From NCBI GenBank assembly GCA_017548175.1, contig JAFYMZ010000114.1, forward strand, positions 1 to 9,897: a stretch of 9,897 nt of DNA. The letters run 5' to 3'. The notes under the pieces are model-generated. The model had not been told where the DNA came from, ran no database searches, and worked only from the letters and a program-made list of their open reading frames with translations. Shown in pieces: positions 1-6,129 of the stretch. The stretch comes from Clostridia bacterium. GTDB lineage: Bacteria > Bacillota_A > Clostridia > Oscillospirales > Butyricicoccaceae. How positions within the stretch are numbered: position 1 is the first letter of the stretch; the number at the start of each line of letters is the position of its first letter. The position numbers and the translations under genes were made by a program.

Positions 1-2
1 AG

Positions 3-281
3 AAGTGGAATGACCTTGCCGAGGGAATGGACCATATTATGGCAGAGTTTGCTCTCTGCATGAGAAAGGGCGAAAGTCCCGATTCCACGGAAGCACAAAC
101 CCTTGTAAAATCGCTGCAGAACCATATCACCGAGAATTACTATGTCTGCACAAATGAAATTTTGGCAGGGCTCGGCCAGATGTACGTAGCGGACGAGCGC
201 TTTACGAACAACATTGATAAGCACGCTGACGGCACTGCCGCGTTTATCTGCGAAGCAATTGCGGTGTATTGCGGCAAGTAA
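3..281 (+). CDS. TipAS-domain transcriptional regulator, C-terminal fragment (5' end outside window)
   Basis: The frame is open from the window edge, so the gene starts upstream and only about 92 C-terminal residues are seen. The tail (YVADERFTNNIDKHADGTAA followed by FICEAIAVYC) is characteristic of the TipAS domain, the all-alpha ligand-binding domain at the C-terminus of MerR-family regulators such as TipA and Mta, which bind thiopeptides and other drugs. The MerR DNA-binding helix-turn-helix would lie upstream and cannot be checked here. Codon use is visibly more A/T-rich than in the housekeeping genes to the right. The gene ends at a TAA and is followed by two hairpins shared with the convergent nuclease gene. 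Family assignment is from recognition of the C-terminal motif; the ligand is unknown. Confidence 0.8.
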   Translation, partial: KWNDLAEGMDHIMAEFALCMRKGESPDSTEAQTLVKSLQNHITENYYVCTNEILAGLGQMYVADERFTNNIDKHADGTAAFICEAIAVYCGK

Positions 282-316
282 ACCCAATTGGCCGAACAGT
301 TACGGTCTATAAATAT

Positions 317-358
317 ACCTCCCTCCGTCCTTTCGACGAAGGGAGGTTATTTTATATT
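317..358 (+). terminator. Rho-independent terminator of the TipAS regulator gene
   Basis: Arms 317-324 (acctccct) and 340-347 (agggaggt) pair perfectly. After one C/A mismatch, 326-329 pairs with 335-338 around a 5-nt loop. An A/T-rich tattttatatt tract follows. The minus-strand side has only a weak T-rich tail, so it may act partly in both directions. Confidence 0.65.
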
Positions 359-368
359 CCAAATCACT

Positions 369-409
369 CCAAACGGGAAGTTGTTTGCCCGACCCGTTTG
401 GTTTTATTT
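369..409. terminator. Second hairpin between convergent genes
   Basis: A 9-bp perfect stem, ccaaacggg (369-377) with cccgtttgg (393-401), starts directly beyond the stop codon of the minus-strand nuclease gene. The T-run (ttttattt, 402-409) is on the plus-strand side, while the minus-strand side lacks a clear U-tract. It probably backs up the terminator at 317-358 and acts as the 3' hairpin of the nuclease transcript. Confidence 0.5.
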
Positions 410-1585
410 CACCTGCATCAGGTCCTGCAGCAGCCGTACGGCACGGCCGTCCCGCAGATCCGACTTGTCCACGATGGCGGCGCCCAGATCCTTGGCACGG
501 GTGTGCATTCCCACAAAGCCGCGGCCCAGTTCCTGGCTGGTGCACAGAACGGCGCGGCCAAACCGGCCGCCGAACTTTTTGGCGTACACCTGGATCTCGT
601 TGAAGTCACCCGGCTCCGGCGTGCCCGTCTTGCAGGAGATGAAGATGGTCTCCAGACCGTTGCAGGCCACCACGTCCAGTTCGTTATAGGCGGTACCCTT
701 ATATTCGTCAGACTCGTCGCCCCAGCCCACCCGAACGCTCATATAGATCTCTTTGAACAGGCCGGTGTCCCGCAGCAGCAGGTATGTATACAGTTCCAGC
801 CACACGCCCACGTCGGTCAGATAGCTCTTGTAATTGTCTGCGGCAAAGGAAAAGCGCACGCGGCCCTTATCCCGCTGCACGCTGTGCAAAAAGCCCATAT
901 CCTGCAGCTGATACAGATAATCCACATCGCAGGTCACGCGGCTGCGGTTGGCGGCGATGAAGGTCACCGGCTGATCTACATCCAAGCCTTCCAGCCCGGA
1001 ACAGGCCGCCTGAAAATAATTGCACTGCTTGCGCCAGCGGGGCTGGTTGCGCATCACCTGCTGGCAGAATGCCCGCACCGCAGGCTCCTGTTCCTGCTCC
1101 ATCAGCACGTGACCCACGCCGTCGAAAAAGGCGCCGTTCATATTGAGATGATCCCGCAGGGTCAGTTCCGGCATCACGAAGGTGCCCTCCAGCGCATCGC
1201 AGCCGTTGAGGTTCATCAGCCGCTGCCGGGGCAGGTCGATGTGCAGCATCGCCGCATCCTTGCGGCGGGCAAAGGCAAAGGCGCTGAGCAGCAGCAGTTC
1301 GCTGCCGCCGGTAAAGTCAAACACACCCTCCGGATACTTGGCATACAACGCCTCCAGCGCCGCGCGGACACTGTCCGGATCGTTGCAGTCGGCCTCGAAG
1401 TACGAGATCACCAAATGCGGCATCCGGTCGCGCAGGGCGCGGACGGTGTTTTCATACACGTCGGTATATTGGGCGCCGGTGTGCACCAGCATCACCAACC
1501 GCGCCGGCTGCAAGGCCAGCGCAGGCACCACGTTTTTCAGTGTTTCTGCACAAAACAATTCGATCAGGGTGTCGACCTTTTCCAT
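404..1585 (-). CDS. Card1/Can2-like CARF-domain nuclease (DUF1887 family)
   Basis: This 393-aa protein has the two-part architecture of Card1/Can2. Residues about 1-150 form a CARF (Rossmann-like) domain, with a LVMLVHTG strand near 30-37 and a DFTGGSELLLLSAFAF motif at 90-105 that matches the NxTGGTK ligand-loop region of CARF proteins. Residues about 255-375 form a PD-(D/E)xK nuclease domain, with E264 in a WLELY helix, NELDV (D304) and ISCKTG (K319). In characterised members, cyclic tetra-adenylate made by type III CRISPR complexes binds the CARF domain and activates metal-dependent single-strand DNA/RNA cleavage. Card1 has Glu-x-Lys where this protein has S317-C318-K319. The ATG has an AAGGAGG site 5 nt upstream that abuts the stop codon of the preceding gene, so the two are likely translationally coupled. 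No Cas10, Csm/Cmr genes or CRISPR repeats lie in the window, so activator and trigger are unknown. Confidence 0.85.
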   Translation of the reverse strand: MEKVDTLIELFCAETLKNVVPALALQPARLVMLVHTGAQYTDVYENTVRALRDRMPHLVISYFEADCNDPDSVRAALEALYAKYPEGVFDFTGGSELLLLSAFAFARRKDAAMLHIDLPRQRLMNLNGCDALEGTFVMPELTLRDHLNMNGAFFDGVGHVLMEQEQEPAVRAFCQQVMRNQPRWRKQCNYFQAACSGLEGLDVDQPVTFIAANRSRVTCDVDYLYQLQDMGFLHSVQRDKGRVRFSFAADNYKSYLTDVGVWLELYTYLLLRDTGLFKEIYMSVRVGWGDESDEYKGTAYNELDVVACNGLETIFISCKTGTPEPGDFNEIQVYAKKFGGRFGRAVLCTSQELGRGFVGMHTRAKDLGAAIVDKSDLRDGRAVRLLQDLMQVK

Positions 1586-1597
1586 ACGGACCTCCTT

Positions 1598-2080
1598 TTA
1601 GCCCTCCTGTGCCTCCGCCTGCGGCTCTTCGGCCGGCTCTTTGGACTCTTGGGTAATGGGCTCTGCATTCAAGTCGGAAGGCACTTCCAGTCCGGCCTTT
1701 TCATACTCGCGCTTGATCTTGTCGTTGCGGTACTGCTGATAGATCTTGTTGAACACATCCTTCTCCAGCGTCCGGATGGTAAAGTTCTCTTTGGTCTCGC
1801 GGTTCAGAAACAGCGGCCAGCGCTGGATCAGCATGGCGTTTTCCTGCATGGTCTCGGGGGACTTGATGGTCTCGTAGACCAGATAATCGCCGGCTTCATC
1901 CAGCACGCAGGGGAAGCAGCGCAGGCCGCCCAGACCCTCGCCCTCGATCCACAGGGCGTAAACGTTTTCCTGCGGGTCGCGGCCTTCGTAATATACGCAG
2001 GACACCTTGCCGTTCAATCTGGCAAAAAAACCAACTTTGGGGGGCTTTTCGCCCACAACAGGGGGTGTATAAGATTTCAT
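1598..2080 (-). CDS. Hypothetical 160-aa protein, first gene of the CARF-nuclease operon
   Basis: I do not recognise this family. It is a soluble-looking protein with no signal peptide or membrane segment. A mixed beta-rich N-terminal part (residues about 14-75, including GLRCFPC and DEAGDYLVYE) is followed by a helical, charged stretch (about 105-133) and an acidic, Pro/Glu-rich, probably disordered tail from about 135 to the end. The ATG at 2080 has a GGAGG site 7 nt upstream. Its TAA stop directly precedes the ribosome binding site of the Card1-like gene (12 nt from stop to start), so the two are co-transcribed and probably made in a fixed ratio. The context allows a partner, regulator or signal-handling role for the nuclease, but nothing in the sequence proves it. 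It shows no visible CARF, ring-nuclease or polymerase motif. Confidence 0.8.
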   Translation of the reverse strand: MKSYTPPVVGEKPPKVGFFARLNGKVSCVYYEGRDPQENVYALWIEGEGLGGLRCFPCVLDEAGDYLVYETIKSPETMQENAMLIQRWPLFLNRETKENFTIRTLEKDVFNKIYQQYRNDKIKREYEKAGLEVPSDLNAEPITQESKEPAEEPQAEAQEG

Positions 2081-2118
2081 ATTGTATCCTCCAACCGTAA
2101 AAGGTTCATTTGCTTTTT

Positions 2119-2147
2119 ATGATACCCGAAATATGCCGAAAAGTAAA
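2119..2147 (-). promoter_or_regulatory. Predicted sigma-A promoter of the 160-aa protein / CARF-nuclease operon
   Basis: On the minus strand, -35 TTTACT (2142-2147) and -10 TATCAT (2119-2124) are separated by exactly 17 nt, about 38 nt upstream of the ATG at 2080. It lies downstream of the terminator of the preceding abrB-like gene, so this two-gene operon can be transcribed on its own. The -35 is only a 4/6 match. Confidence 0.5.
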
Positions 2148-2170
2148 CGGCCTGTTTGTAAATTCCGCAG

Positions 2171-2208
2171 AGATAAAAAAGAAAGCGGTGCGTTTCTGCA
2201 CCGCTTTC
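2171..2208 (-). terminator. Terminator of the AbrB-like gene
   Basis: A perfect 11-bp stem joins 2181-2191 (gaaagcggtgc) and 2198-2208 (gcaccgctttc) with a 6-nt loop. On the minus strand it is followed by TTTTTTATCT. It begins 4 nt beyond the stop codon at 2213 and insulates the abrB-like gene from the downstream CARF-nuclease operon. Confidence 0.9.
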
Positions 2209-2212
2209 CGGA

Positions 2213-2452
2213 TCAATCATTCAGTTCTTTTCGGCAAGTTTCACAAACGGGCTTGTCCTTGTAGATCAGGATCTTCTTGCTGCCGCCGCAAAAGATGCAA
2301 TTGCTCTCGTGCTTTTTCAAAACGATGGAGTTGCCCTCGGTATAGATTTCCACGGGGTCGCCGCAAGTCATGCCAAAAGTCTTGCGCAATTCAATGGGAA
2401 GGGTAATTCTGCCCAGGTTGTCGATATGTCTGATCACGCCGGTAGATTTCAT
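2213..2452 (-). CDS. AbrB/SpoVT-type transcriptional regulator with C-terminal zinc-knuckle
   Basis: This 79-aa protein opens with the AbrB swapped-hairpin DNA-binding fold at residues 1-48. MKSTGVIRHIDNLGRITLPI, then ELRKTFGM and VEIYTEGNSIVLKK, closely follow Bacillus AbrB/Abh. Such proteins dimerise and bind A/T-rich promoter DNA as transition-state repressors. Instead of the usual AbrB C-terminal multimerisation domain, residues 49-79 carry two Cys pairs, C52-x2-C55 and C70-x2-C73, spaced like a small zinc ribbon. The ATG at 2452 has a GAGG site 8 nt upstream. The gene has its own promoter and a strong terminator, so it is monocistronic. Target genes cannot be read from the sequence; the palindrome upstream of its promoter is a candidate operator. 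The family call is firm, while zinc binding is inferred from the cysteines. Confidence 0.9.
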   Translation of the reverse strand: MKSTGVIRHIDNLGRITLPIELRKTFGMTCGDPVEIYTEGNSIVLKKHESNCIFCGGSKKILIYKDKPVCETCRKELND

Positions 2453-2512
2453 CTTTATTTCCTCACTGATTTCTCAATCTTTGCACGGTAGGTATGGTTT
2501 CTGTCTATATAC

Positions 2513-2541
2513 ATTTTCACAAATTTAACTGAAATTGTCAA
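2513..2541 (-). promoter_or_regulatory. Predicted sigma-A promoter of the AbrB-like gene
   Basis: The -35 TTGACA (2536-2541) is a perfect consensus match. A 17-nt A/T-rich spacer leads to -10 GAAAAT (2513-2518, 4/6 match). It lies about 60 nt upstream of the ATG at 2452. The surrounding DNA is strongly A/T-rich compared with the coding regions, as expected for an AbrB-controlled promoter. Confidence 0.6.
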
Positions 2542-2557
2542 TCGTGACTTTCACCAA

Positions 2558-2582
2558 ATTTTTGAGAGGTATTCTCAAAAAT
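2558..2582. promoter_or_regulatory. 10-bp perfect inverted repeat upstream of the abrB-like promoter (candidate operator)
   Basis: Arms atttttgaga (2558-2567) and tctcaaaaat (2573-2582) flank the 5-nt centre ggtat. The site starts 17 bp upstream of the -35 box of the abrB-like gene. No T-run follows the arms on either strand, which argues against a terminator and for a protein-binding site. The binding protein is unknown; autoregulation is one option. Confidence 0.5.
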
Positions 2583-2622
2583 CATCCACTTCTCCACAGG
2601 TTTTTCCAAGTCTTTCCAGTTG

Positions 2623-2659
2623 CAAAAACACCCCGGCAGGGGCTCCCTGCCGGGGCGTT
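2623..2659 (-). terminator. Terminator of the dehydratase-plsY unit
   Basis: A perfect 11-bp GC-rich stem, ccccggcaggg (2631-2641) with ccctgccgggg (2645-2655), has a 3-nt loop. It extends outward by three pairs after one mismatch. The minus-strand tail is TGTTTTTGC. It lies 8 nt beyond the plsY stop codon. Confidence 0.85.
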
Positions 2660-2667
2660 CTTTCTGT

Positions 2668-3258
2668 TTAACTTTTGGCCCGGAACTCTTTTTCTTCGCC
2701 CCGGATCAGACGGCGGATATTCTGCCGATGCTGCCAGATGACGGCGGCTGCGCCCACGAAAGCCAGTGCCCATTCGGCCTTGCTACCGCCAAACAGCATC
2801 ATTGCCACAGGCAGGCCGGCGGCGGCCATTACCGAACCCACCGACACGATGCGGGTGAGGAGGACGCCCACGACAAACAGGGCAACCACAAAGAAAAAGT
2901 GTGCCCAGCTGATAAAGGCTGCCACCACGGCGCCTACGGAAATGCCCTTGCCGCCCTTGAACTCAAAGAACACCGGGAAGAAATGACCCACCAGACAGGC
3001 CATGGCAGCCACCACCTTGCCCAGTTCGCCGCCCAGCCACAGACCAAAGCCGATGGCCACCACGGCCTTCAGCATATCGCACAGCAGCGTGGTCACGCCG
3101 GCCTTCATACCGAAGTTTCGGGCTACGTTGGTGGCACCGGCATTGCCGCTGCCCTGCATCCGTACATCGGACCGGAACATCAGCAGGCTCAGCATCACCG
3201 ACGAGCTGATGGAACCCAACAAATACGCCGCAACGGCGATCATACAATACAGGACCAT
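2668..3258 (-). CDS. plsY: Acyl-phosphate:glycerol-3-phosphate acyltransferase
   Basis: PlsY is an integral membrane enzyme that transfers an acyl chain from acyl-phosphate to the sn-1 position of glycerol 3-phosphate, the first committed step of phospholipid synthesis in most Gram-positive bacteria. The 196-aa reading has the three family motifs: GSGNAGATN (36-44), GHFFPVFFEFKGGKG (91-105) and the C-terminal HRQNIRRLIRGEE (177-189), plus VSVGS near 138-142. About five to seven hydrophobic segments are visible, and the length is normal. The frame also opens at a GTG at 3285, but a GGAGG at 3269-3273 lies inside that extension, 10 nt before the ATG at 3258, so 3258 is chosen. It follows the dehydratase gene by 41 nt without a terminator and is therefore probably co-transcribed with it. 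Confidence 0.95.
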   Translation of the reverse strand: MVLYCMIAVAAYLLGSISSSVMLSLLMFRSDVRMQGSGNAGATNVARNFGMKAGVTTLLCDMLKAVVAIGFGLWLGGELGKVVAAMACLVGHFFPVFFEFKGGKGISVGAVVAAFISWAHFFFVVALFVVGVLLTRIVSVGSVMAAAGLPVAMMLFGGSKAEWALAFVGAAAVIWQHRQNIRRLIRGEEKEFRAKS

Positions 3259-3268
3259 AATACAGTTA

Positions 3269-3273
3269 CCTCC
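3269..3273 (-). promoter_or_regulatory. Ribosome binding site deciding the plsY start
   Basis: GGAGG on the minus strand, 10 nt before the ATG at 3258. It lies within the longer GTG-initiated frame, which makes the shorter protein the likely product. Confidence 0.75.
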
Positions 3274-3299
3274 GCTTCTCCCCACAGGGAGCAGATTGG

Positions 3300-5165
3300 T
3301 TAATGACCCGGGCGATAGGTGGGCACCATCTGCCGCACCAGAGTCCGGATGTCTTCGTCATTCCGCTGACAGGCTTCTTCCAGTTTGTCCAGCTGTGCCA
3401 CAAACTCTGCCTCGTTGATGTTCAGCGGCTGACCGATATAGATCAGCTTATTGGGCGTCGAGCGCATGCCCTCTTCCTTCATCAGCAGTTCTTCGTACAG
3501 TTTTTCACCGGGACGCAGACCGGTGTACTTGATCTGGATGTCCACATCGGGCTCAAAGCCGGACAGGCGGATCATATTGCGCGCCAGATCGTCAATGCGC
3601 ACAGGCTCGCCCATATCCAGCACGAAGATCTCGCCCTGCTGGGCATAGGAGCCTGCCTGCAGCACCAGCGACACGGCCTCGGGAATGGTCATAAAATACC
3701 GGATGATGTCGCGGTGGGTCACCGTGACGGGGCCGCCGGCTGCGATCTGCTGCTTGAACAGCGGAATGACGCTGCCGTTGCTGCCCAGCACGTTGCCGAA
3801 GCGCACCGCCACGAACTTGGTATCGGCGTGATAGGCCAAAGTCTGCACGATCATTTCGCACAACCGCTTGGAGGCACCCATAATGTTGGTGGGATTGACC
3901 GCCTTGTCGGTGGAAATGAGCACGAAGGTCTCCGCGCCGAAGTTGTGCGCCGCCTCCGCCACGTGCAGCGTGCCGAACACGTTGTTCTTGATGGCCTCGT
4001 TGGGACTGTCCTCCATCAGCGGCACGTGCTTGTGGGCCGCCGCGTGGAACACGATCTGAGGCTTGAACTCGGCAAACAGCAGGTTCACGCGCTCGGTGTC
4101 ACGCACCGAACCGATGCGTACCGCCAGATTGAGGGAGGGATCCTCCCGCAGCAGTTCCTGCTGGATGGCATAGGCGTTGTTTTCGTAAATGTCAAAGATC
4201 ACCAGCTGCTTGGGGTTGTTCTTGGCGATCTGTCGGCACAGTTCGCTGCCGATGCTGCCGCCGCCACCGGTGACCAGCACCGTTTTGCCCTGCAGATAGC
4301 CGGAGATCTGGCTCAGGTCTACCTGAATGCTGTCGCGGCCCAGCAGGTCCAGCACATCCACGTCGCGGATCTTCTGGATGCTGACCTCGTCGTCGGCCAG
4401 CTGGAACAAACCGGGCAGCGTCTTCAGCTTGCAGCCGGTCTTCTGGCACAGATCCACAATGGCGCGGCGCTCTCGGGGCTTTGCGCCGGGGATGGCCACC
4501 ACGATCTCTTCCACCTGATACTTCTGCGCCGTCCGAAGGATCTCCTCCCGACCGCCCACGATTTTGATGCCGCGCAGATGGCGGCCCTTTTTGGCAGGGT
4601 CATCGTCGATGATGCACACCACGCGGTTTTCGGAATGTTCGCTGCTCTGGAACTCACGCAGGGTCATGGTGCCCGCCTCGCCGGCACCGATCAGCATGGT
4701 GCGCTTTTTTGTCAGCGGCCGACGGGTGGCGCGATGCACTAGCAGGCGCACCGTGCGGTAAGAAAAGCGGCTGGCCGTCACCAGCGCAATCAAAAACATA
4801 CCGTGCAGCAGGGGGAAACTGCGGGGCAGATCCAGCAATTCGGCAAAGATCACCATCATTTCCAGCAGCGCCACCGCGACGCCCACGAAGGTGATACGCA
4901 CCAGTTCTTCCACACTGGCAAAGATCCACAGGCTGGTGTACAGTTTCATCGCCGCCAGCAGACCCACGATGATCAGCGTGCTGACCACCGCGAACACCGG
5001 CCAACCGTTCAGGTATCCCTGTGCCGTCATCTGCTCTACGGAAAAGTCCAGCCGCACCCACAGGGCCAGGAAGGATGCCAAATTGATGAGAACGATGTCT
5101 TCAATCAGCAGCAAACCCACCCGGGTCGCCCGTTTACAATTTTCTTCGGTGAAAAACTTGTCCAC
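3300..5165 (-). CDS. Membrane-anchored nucleotide-sugar 4,6-dehydratase (CapD/PglF/WbpM-like)
   Basis: This 621-aa protein is a polysaccharide-biosynthesis SDR. Four hydrophobic segments (about 17-38, 54-75, 90-109, 119-131) anchor it in the membrane. A first nucleotide-binding fold carries GAGEAG (160-165). The catalytic SDR domain has TGGGGSIGSE (299-308), HAAAHKHVPLMED (374-386), ISTDKAVNP (417-425) and LRPGEKLYEELL (550-561). The usual Tyr-x3-Lys pair reads M429-GAS-K433, the Met variant seen in WbpM/PglF-type long dehydratases, which convert UDP-GlcNAc to the 4-keto-6-deoxy sugar for surface glycans. The frame is open to 5288, but that extends upstream of a perfect promoter. The GTG at 5165, with AGGAGG 8 nt upstream, fits best; an ATG at 5219 is a weaker alternative. 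No glycosyltransferase genes adjoin it. It is followed by plsY. The exact sugar substrate is inferred. Confidence 0.92.
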   Translation of the reverse strand: MDKFFTEENCKRATRVGLLLIEDIVLINLASFLALWVRLDFSVEQMTAQGYLNGWPVFAVVSTLIIVGLLAAMKLYTSLWIFASVEELVRITFVGVAVALLEMMVIFAELLDLPRSFPLLHGMFLIALVTASRFSYRTVRLLVHRATRRPLTKKRTMLIGAGEAGTMTLREFQSSEHSENRVVCIIDDDPAKKGRHLRGIKIVGGREEILRTAQKYQVEEIVVAIPGAKPRERRAIVDLCQKTGCKLKTLPGLFQLADDEVSIQKIRDVDVLDLLGRDSIQVDLSQISGYLQGKTVLVTGGGGSIGSELCRQIAKNNPKQLVIFDIYENNAYAIQQELLREDPSLNLAVRIGSVRDTERVNLLFAEFKPQIVFHAAAHKHVPLMEDSPNEAIKNNVFGTLHVAEAAHNFGAETFVLISTDKAVNPTNIMGASKRLCEMIVQTLAYHADTKFVAVRFGNVLGSNGSVIPLFKQQIAAGGPVTVTHRDIIRYFMTIPEAVSLVLQAGSYAQQGEIFVLDMGEPVRIDDLARNMIRLSGFEPDVDIQIKYTGLRPGEKLYEELLMKEEGMRSTPNKLIYIGQPLNINEAEFVAQLDKLEEACQRNDEDIRTLVRQMVPTYRPGH

Positions 5166-5173
5166 CTTGCAAG

Positions 5174-5179
5174 CCTCCT
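5174..5179 (-). promoter_or_regulatory. Ribosome binding site deciding the GTG start of the dehydratase
   Basis: AGGAGG on the minus strand, 8 nt before GTG (5163-5165). The upstream ATG at 5219 lacks a comparable site. Confidence 0.75.
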
Positions 5180-5244
5180 CGTTATTTCGGCGCAAAGGCC
5201 GCGCCGTCCAAAAAGACATAATATTCCAAATTAAGTATTTTCTT

Positions 5245-5273
5245 ATTATACCCCCATTTATACGGCTTGTCAA
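5245..5273 (-). promoter_or_regulatory. Perfect-consensus sigma-A promoter for the dehydratase-plsY unit
   Basis: The minus strand carries -35 TTGACA (5268-5273), a 17-nt spacer, and -10 TATAAT (5245-5250), matching the consensus at every hexamer base. Transcription should start near 5238, leaving a leader of about 70 nt before the GTG at 5165. It lies just beyond the coaX terminator. Confidence 0.85.
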
Positions 5274-5284
5274 ACCGCAACCAC

Positions 5285-5317
5285 GCAAAAGCCGCCGGAG
5301 AAAGGCTCTCCGGCGGC
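5285..5317 (-). terminator. Terminator of the ECF S component-coaX unit
   Basis: Arms gccgccggaga (5291-5301) and tctccggcggc (5307-5317) form a perfect 11-bp stem with a 5-nt loop, followed on the minus strand by TTTTGCG. It separates coaX from the dehydratase promoter directly downstream. Confidence 0.85.
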
Positions 5318-5320
5318 AAA

Positions 5321-5352
5321 TTTTACCGTTTGTTCGTTTTTACCGTTTGTTC
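5321..5352. repeat. 15-bp direct repeat spanning the coaX stop codon
   Basis: The sequence ttttaccgtttgttc occurs at 5321-5335 and again at 5338-5352, a period of 17 bp. The second copy contains the coaX stop (5340-5342) and its last codons; the first lies just 3' of it. It looks like a small tandem duplication of the gene end that left the protein intact. Confidence 0.8.
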
Positions 5353-6107
5353 TTTTTATAAATGATGTTCAGACCCTTCAGCAGCAGGTCACGCTCCAGA
5401 ATGATCTCCCGCTTGCACAGGGGGGTGATAAACTGCGCCAGACCGCCGGTGGCGATGAGGGTGGATTTGTGACCCAGTTCTTCCTCGATGCGCTCCACGA
5501 TGCCGTCGATCATGGCCGCCGTGCCGTACATCATACCGCTGCGCATACAGTCCACCGTGTTGCGGCCGATGATGTTCTTGGGCTTGTCCAGACTGATGCC
5601 GGGCAGCTGTGCCGCACGGCTGGTCAGTGCATCCAGCGAGATCTTCACACCGGGGAAAATCACACCGCCCAGATACATATTGCCCGGCTCCACCACCTCG
5701 ATGGTGGTTGCGGTGCCCAGATCCATCAGGATCATCGGGGGCTGATACTCTGCCAGCGCTGCCACCGCAATGACGATGCGGTCGCTGCCCACCTGCGAAG
5801 GAACGTCTACATTGATATTCAGGCCGGTCTTCAGGCCGGGGCCGACCACCATGGGCTGCTTGCCGATGACCTTGACCACGCCGGTCTTTACCGAGTTGAA
5901 CACCGGCGGCACCACCGAAGAAATGATGCAGTCTTCGATCTCGTCCTTGCTGACGCCGTAGGCCTCCAGCACGTTCTTGATCTCAACGCCGTACTGATCC
6001 GATGTGCGCACCTGATCGGTGGCGATGCGTGCCTCAAAGCGGATCACGTCATCCTCGATCACGCCGATGACGATGTTGGTATTACCAATGTCGATAGCCA
6101 AAAGCAT
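5340..6107 (-). CDS. coaX: Type III pantothenate kinase
   Basis: CoaX phosphorylates pantothenate with ATP to give 4'-phosphopantothenate, the first step of CoA synthesis. Type III enzymes belong to the ASKHA fold, need a monovalent cation and are not feedback-inhibited by CoA. The 255-aa protein has the expected motifs: N-terminal phosphate loop DIGNTN (6-11), GSDR (107-110) with the catalytic-region Asp109, DLGTATT (129-135), GGVIFPG (147-153) and ATGGLA (219-224). Length is normal. The ATG at 6107 has AAGGAG 7 nt upstream. It follows the ECF S-component gene by 22 nt, so the two form an operon pairing uptake with phosphorylation of the vitamin. It ends in a strong terminator. Confidence 0.96.
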   Translation of the reverse strand: MLLAIDIGNTNIVIGVIEDDVIRFEARIATDQVRTSDQYGVEIKNVLEAYGVSKDEIEDCIISSVVPPVFNSVKTGVVKVIGKQPMVVGPGLKTGLNINVDVPSQVGSDRIVIAVAALAEYQPPMILMDLGTATTIEVVEPGNMYLGGVIFPGVKISLDALTSRAAQLPGISLDKPKNIIGRNTVDCMRSGMMYGTAAMIDGIVERIEEELGHKSTLIATGGLAQFITPLCKREIILERDLLLKGLNIIYKKNKR

Positions 6108-6129
6108 AATGCTTCTCCTTTCCCGCGCC

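Noticed and set aside
269..2122. 617-codon plus-strand open frame antisense to the CARF-nuclease operon
   Set aside because: It mirrors two well-supported minus-strand genes with good ribosome binding sites and family matches. The translation is rich in His, Gln, Ala and Arg, as expected for the reverse complement of a GC-rich gene, and the start overlaps the terminator region.
3303..4742. 479-codon plus-strand open frame antisense to the nucleotide-sugar dehydratase
   Set aside because: It is a shadow of the dehydratase SDR domains, with His/Gln/Leu-rich composition and no ribosome binding site or recognisable domain.
5166..5288. Upstream in-frame extension of the dehydratase
   Set aside because: It runs across a perfect TTGACA/TATAAT promoter, so it would not be present in the transcript; the GTG with AGGAGG is preferred.
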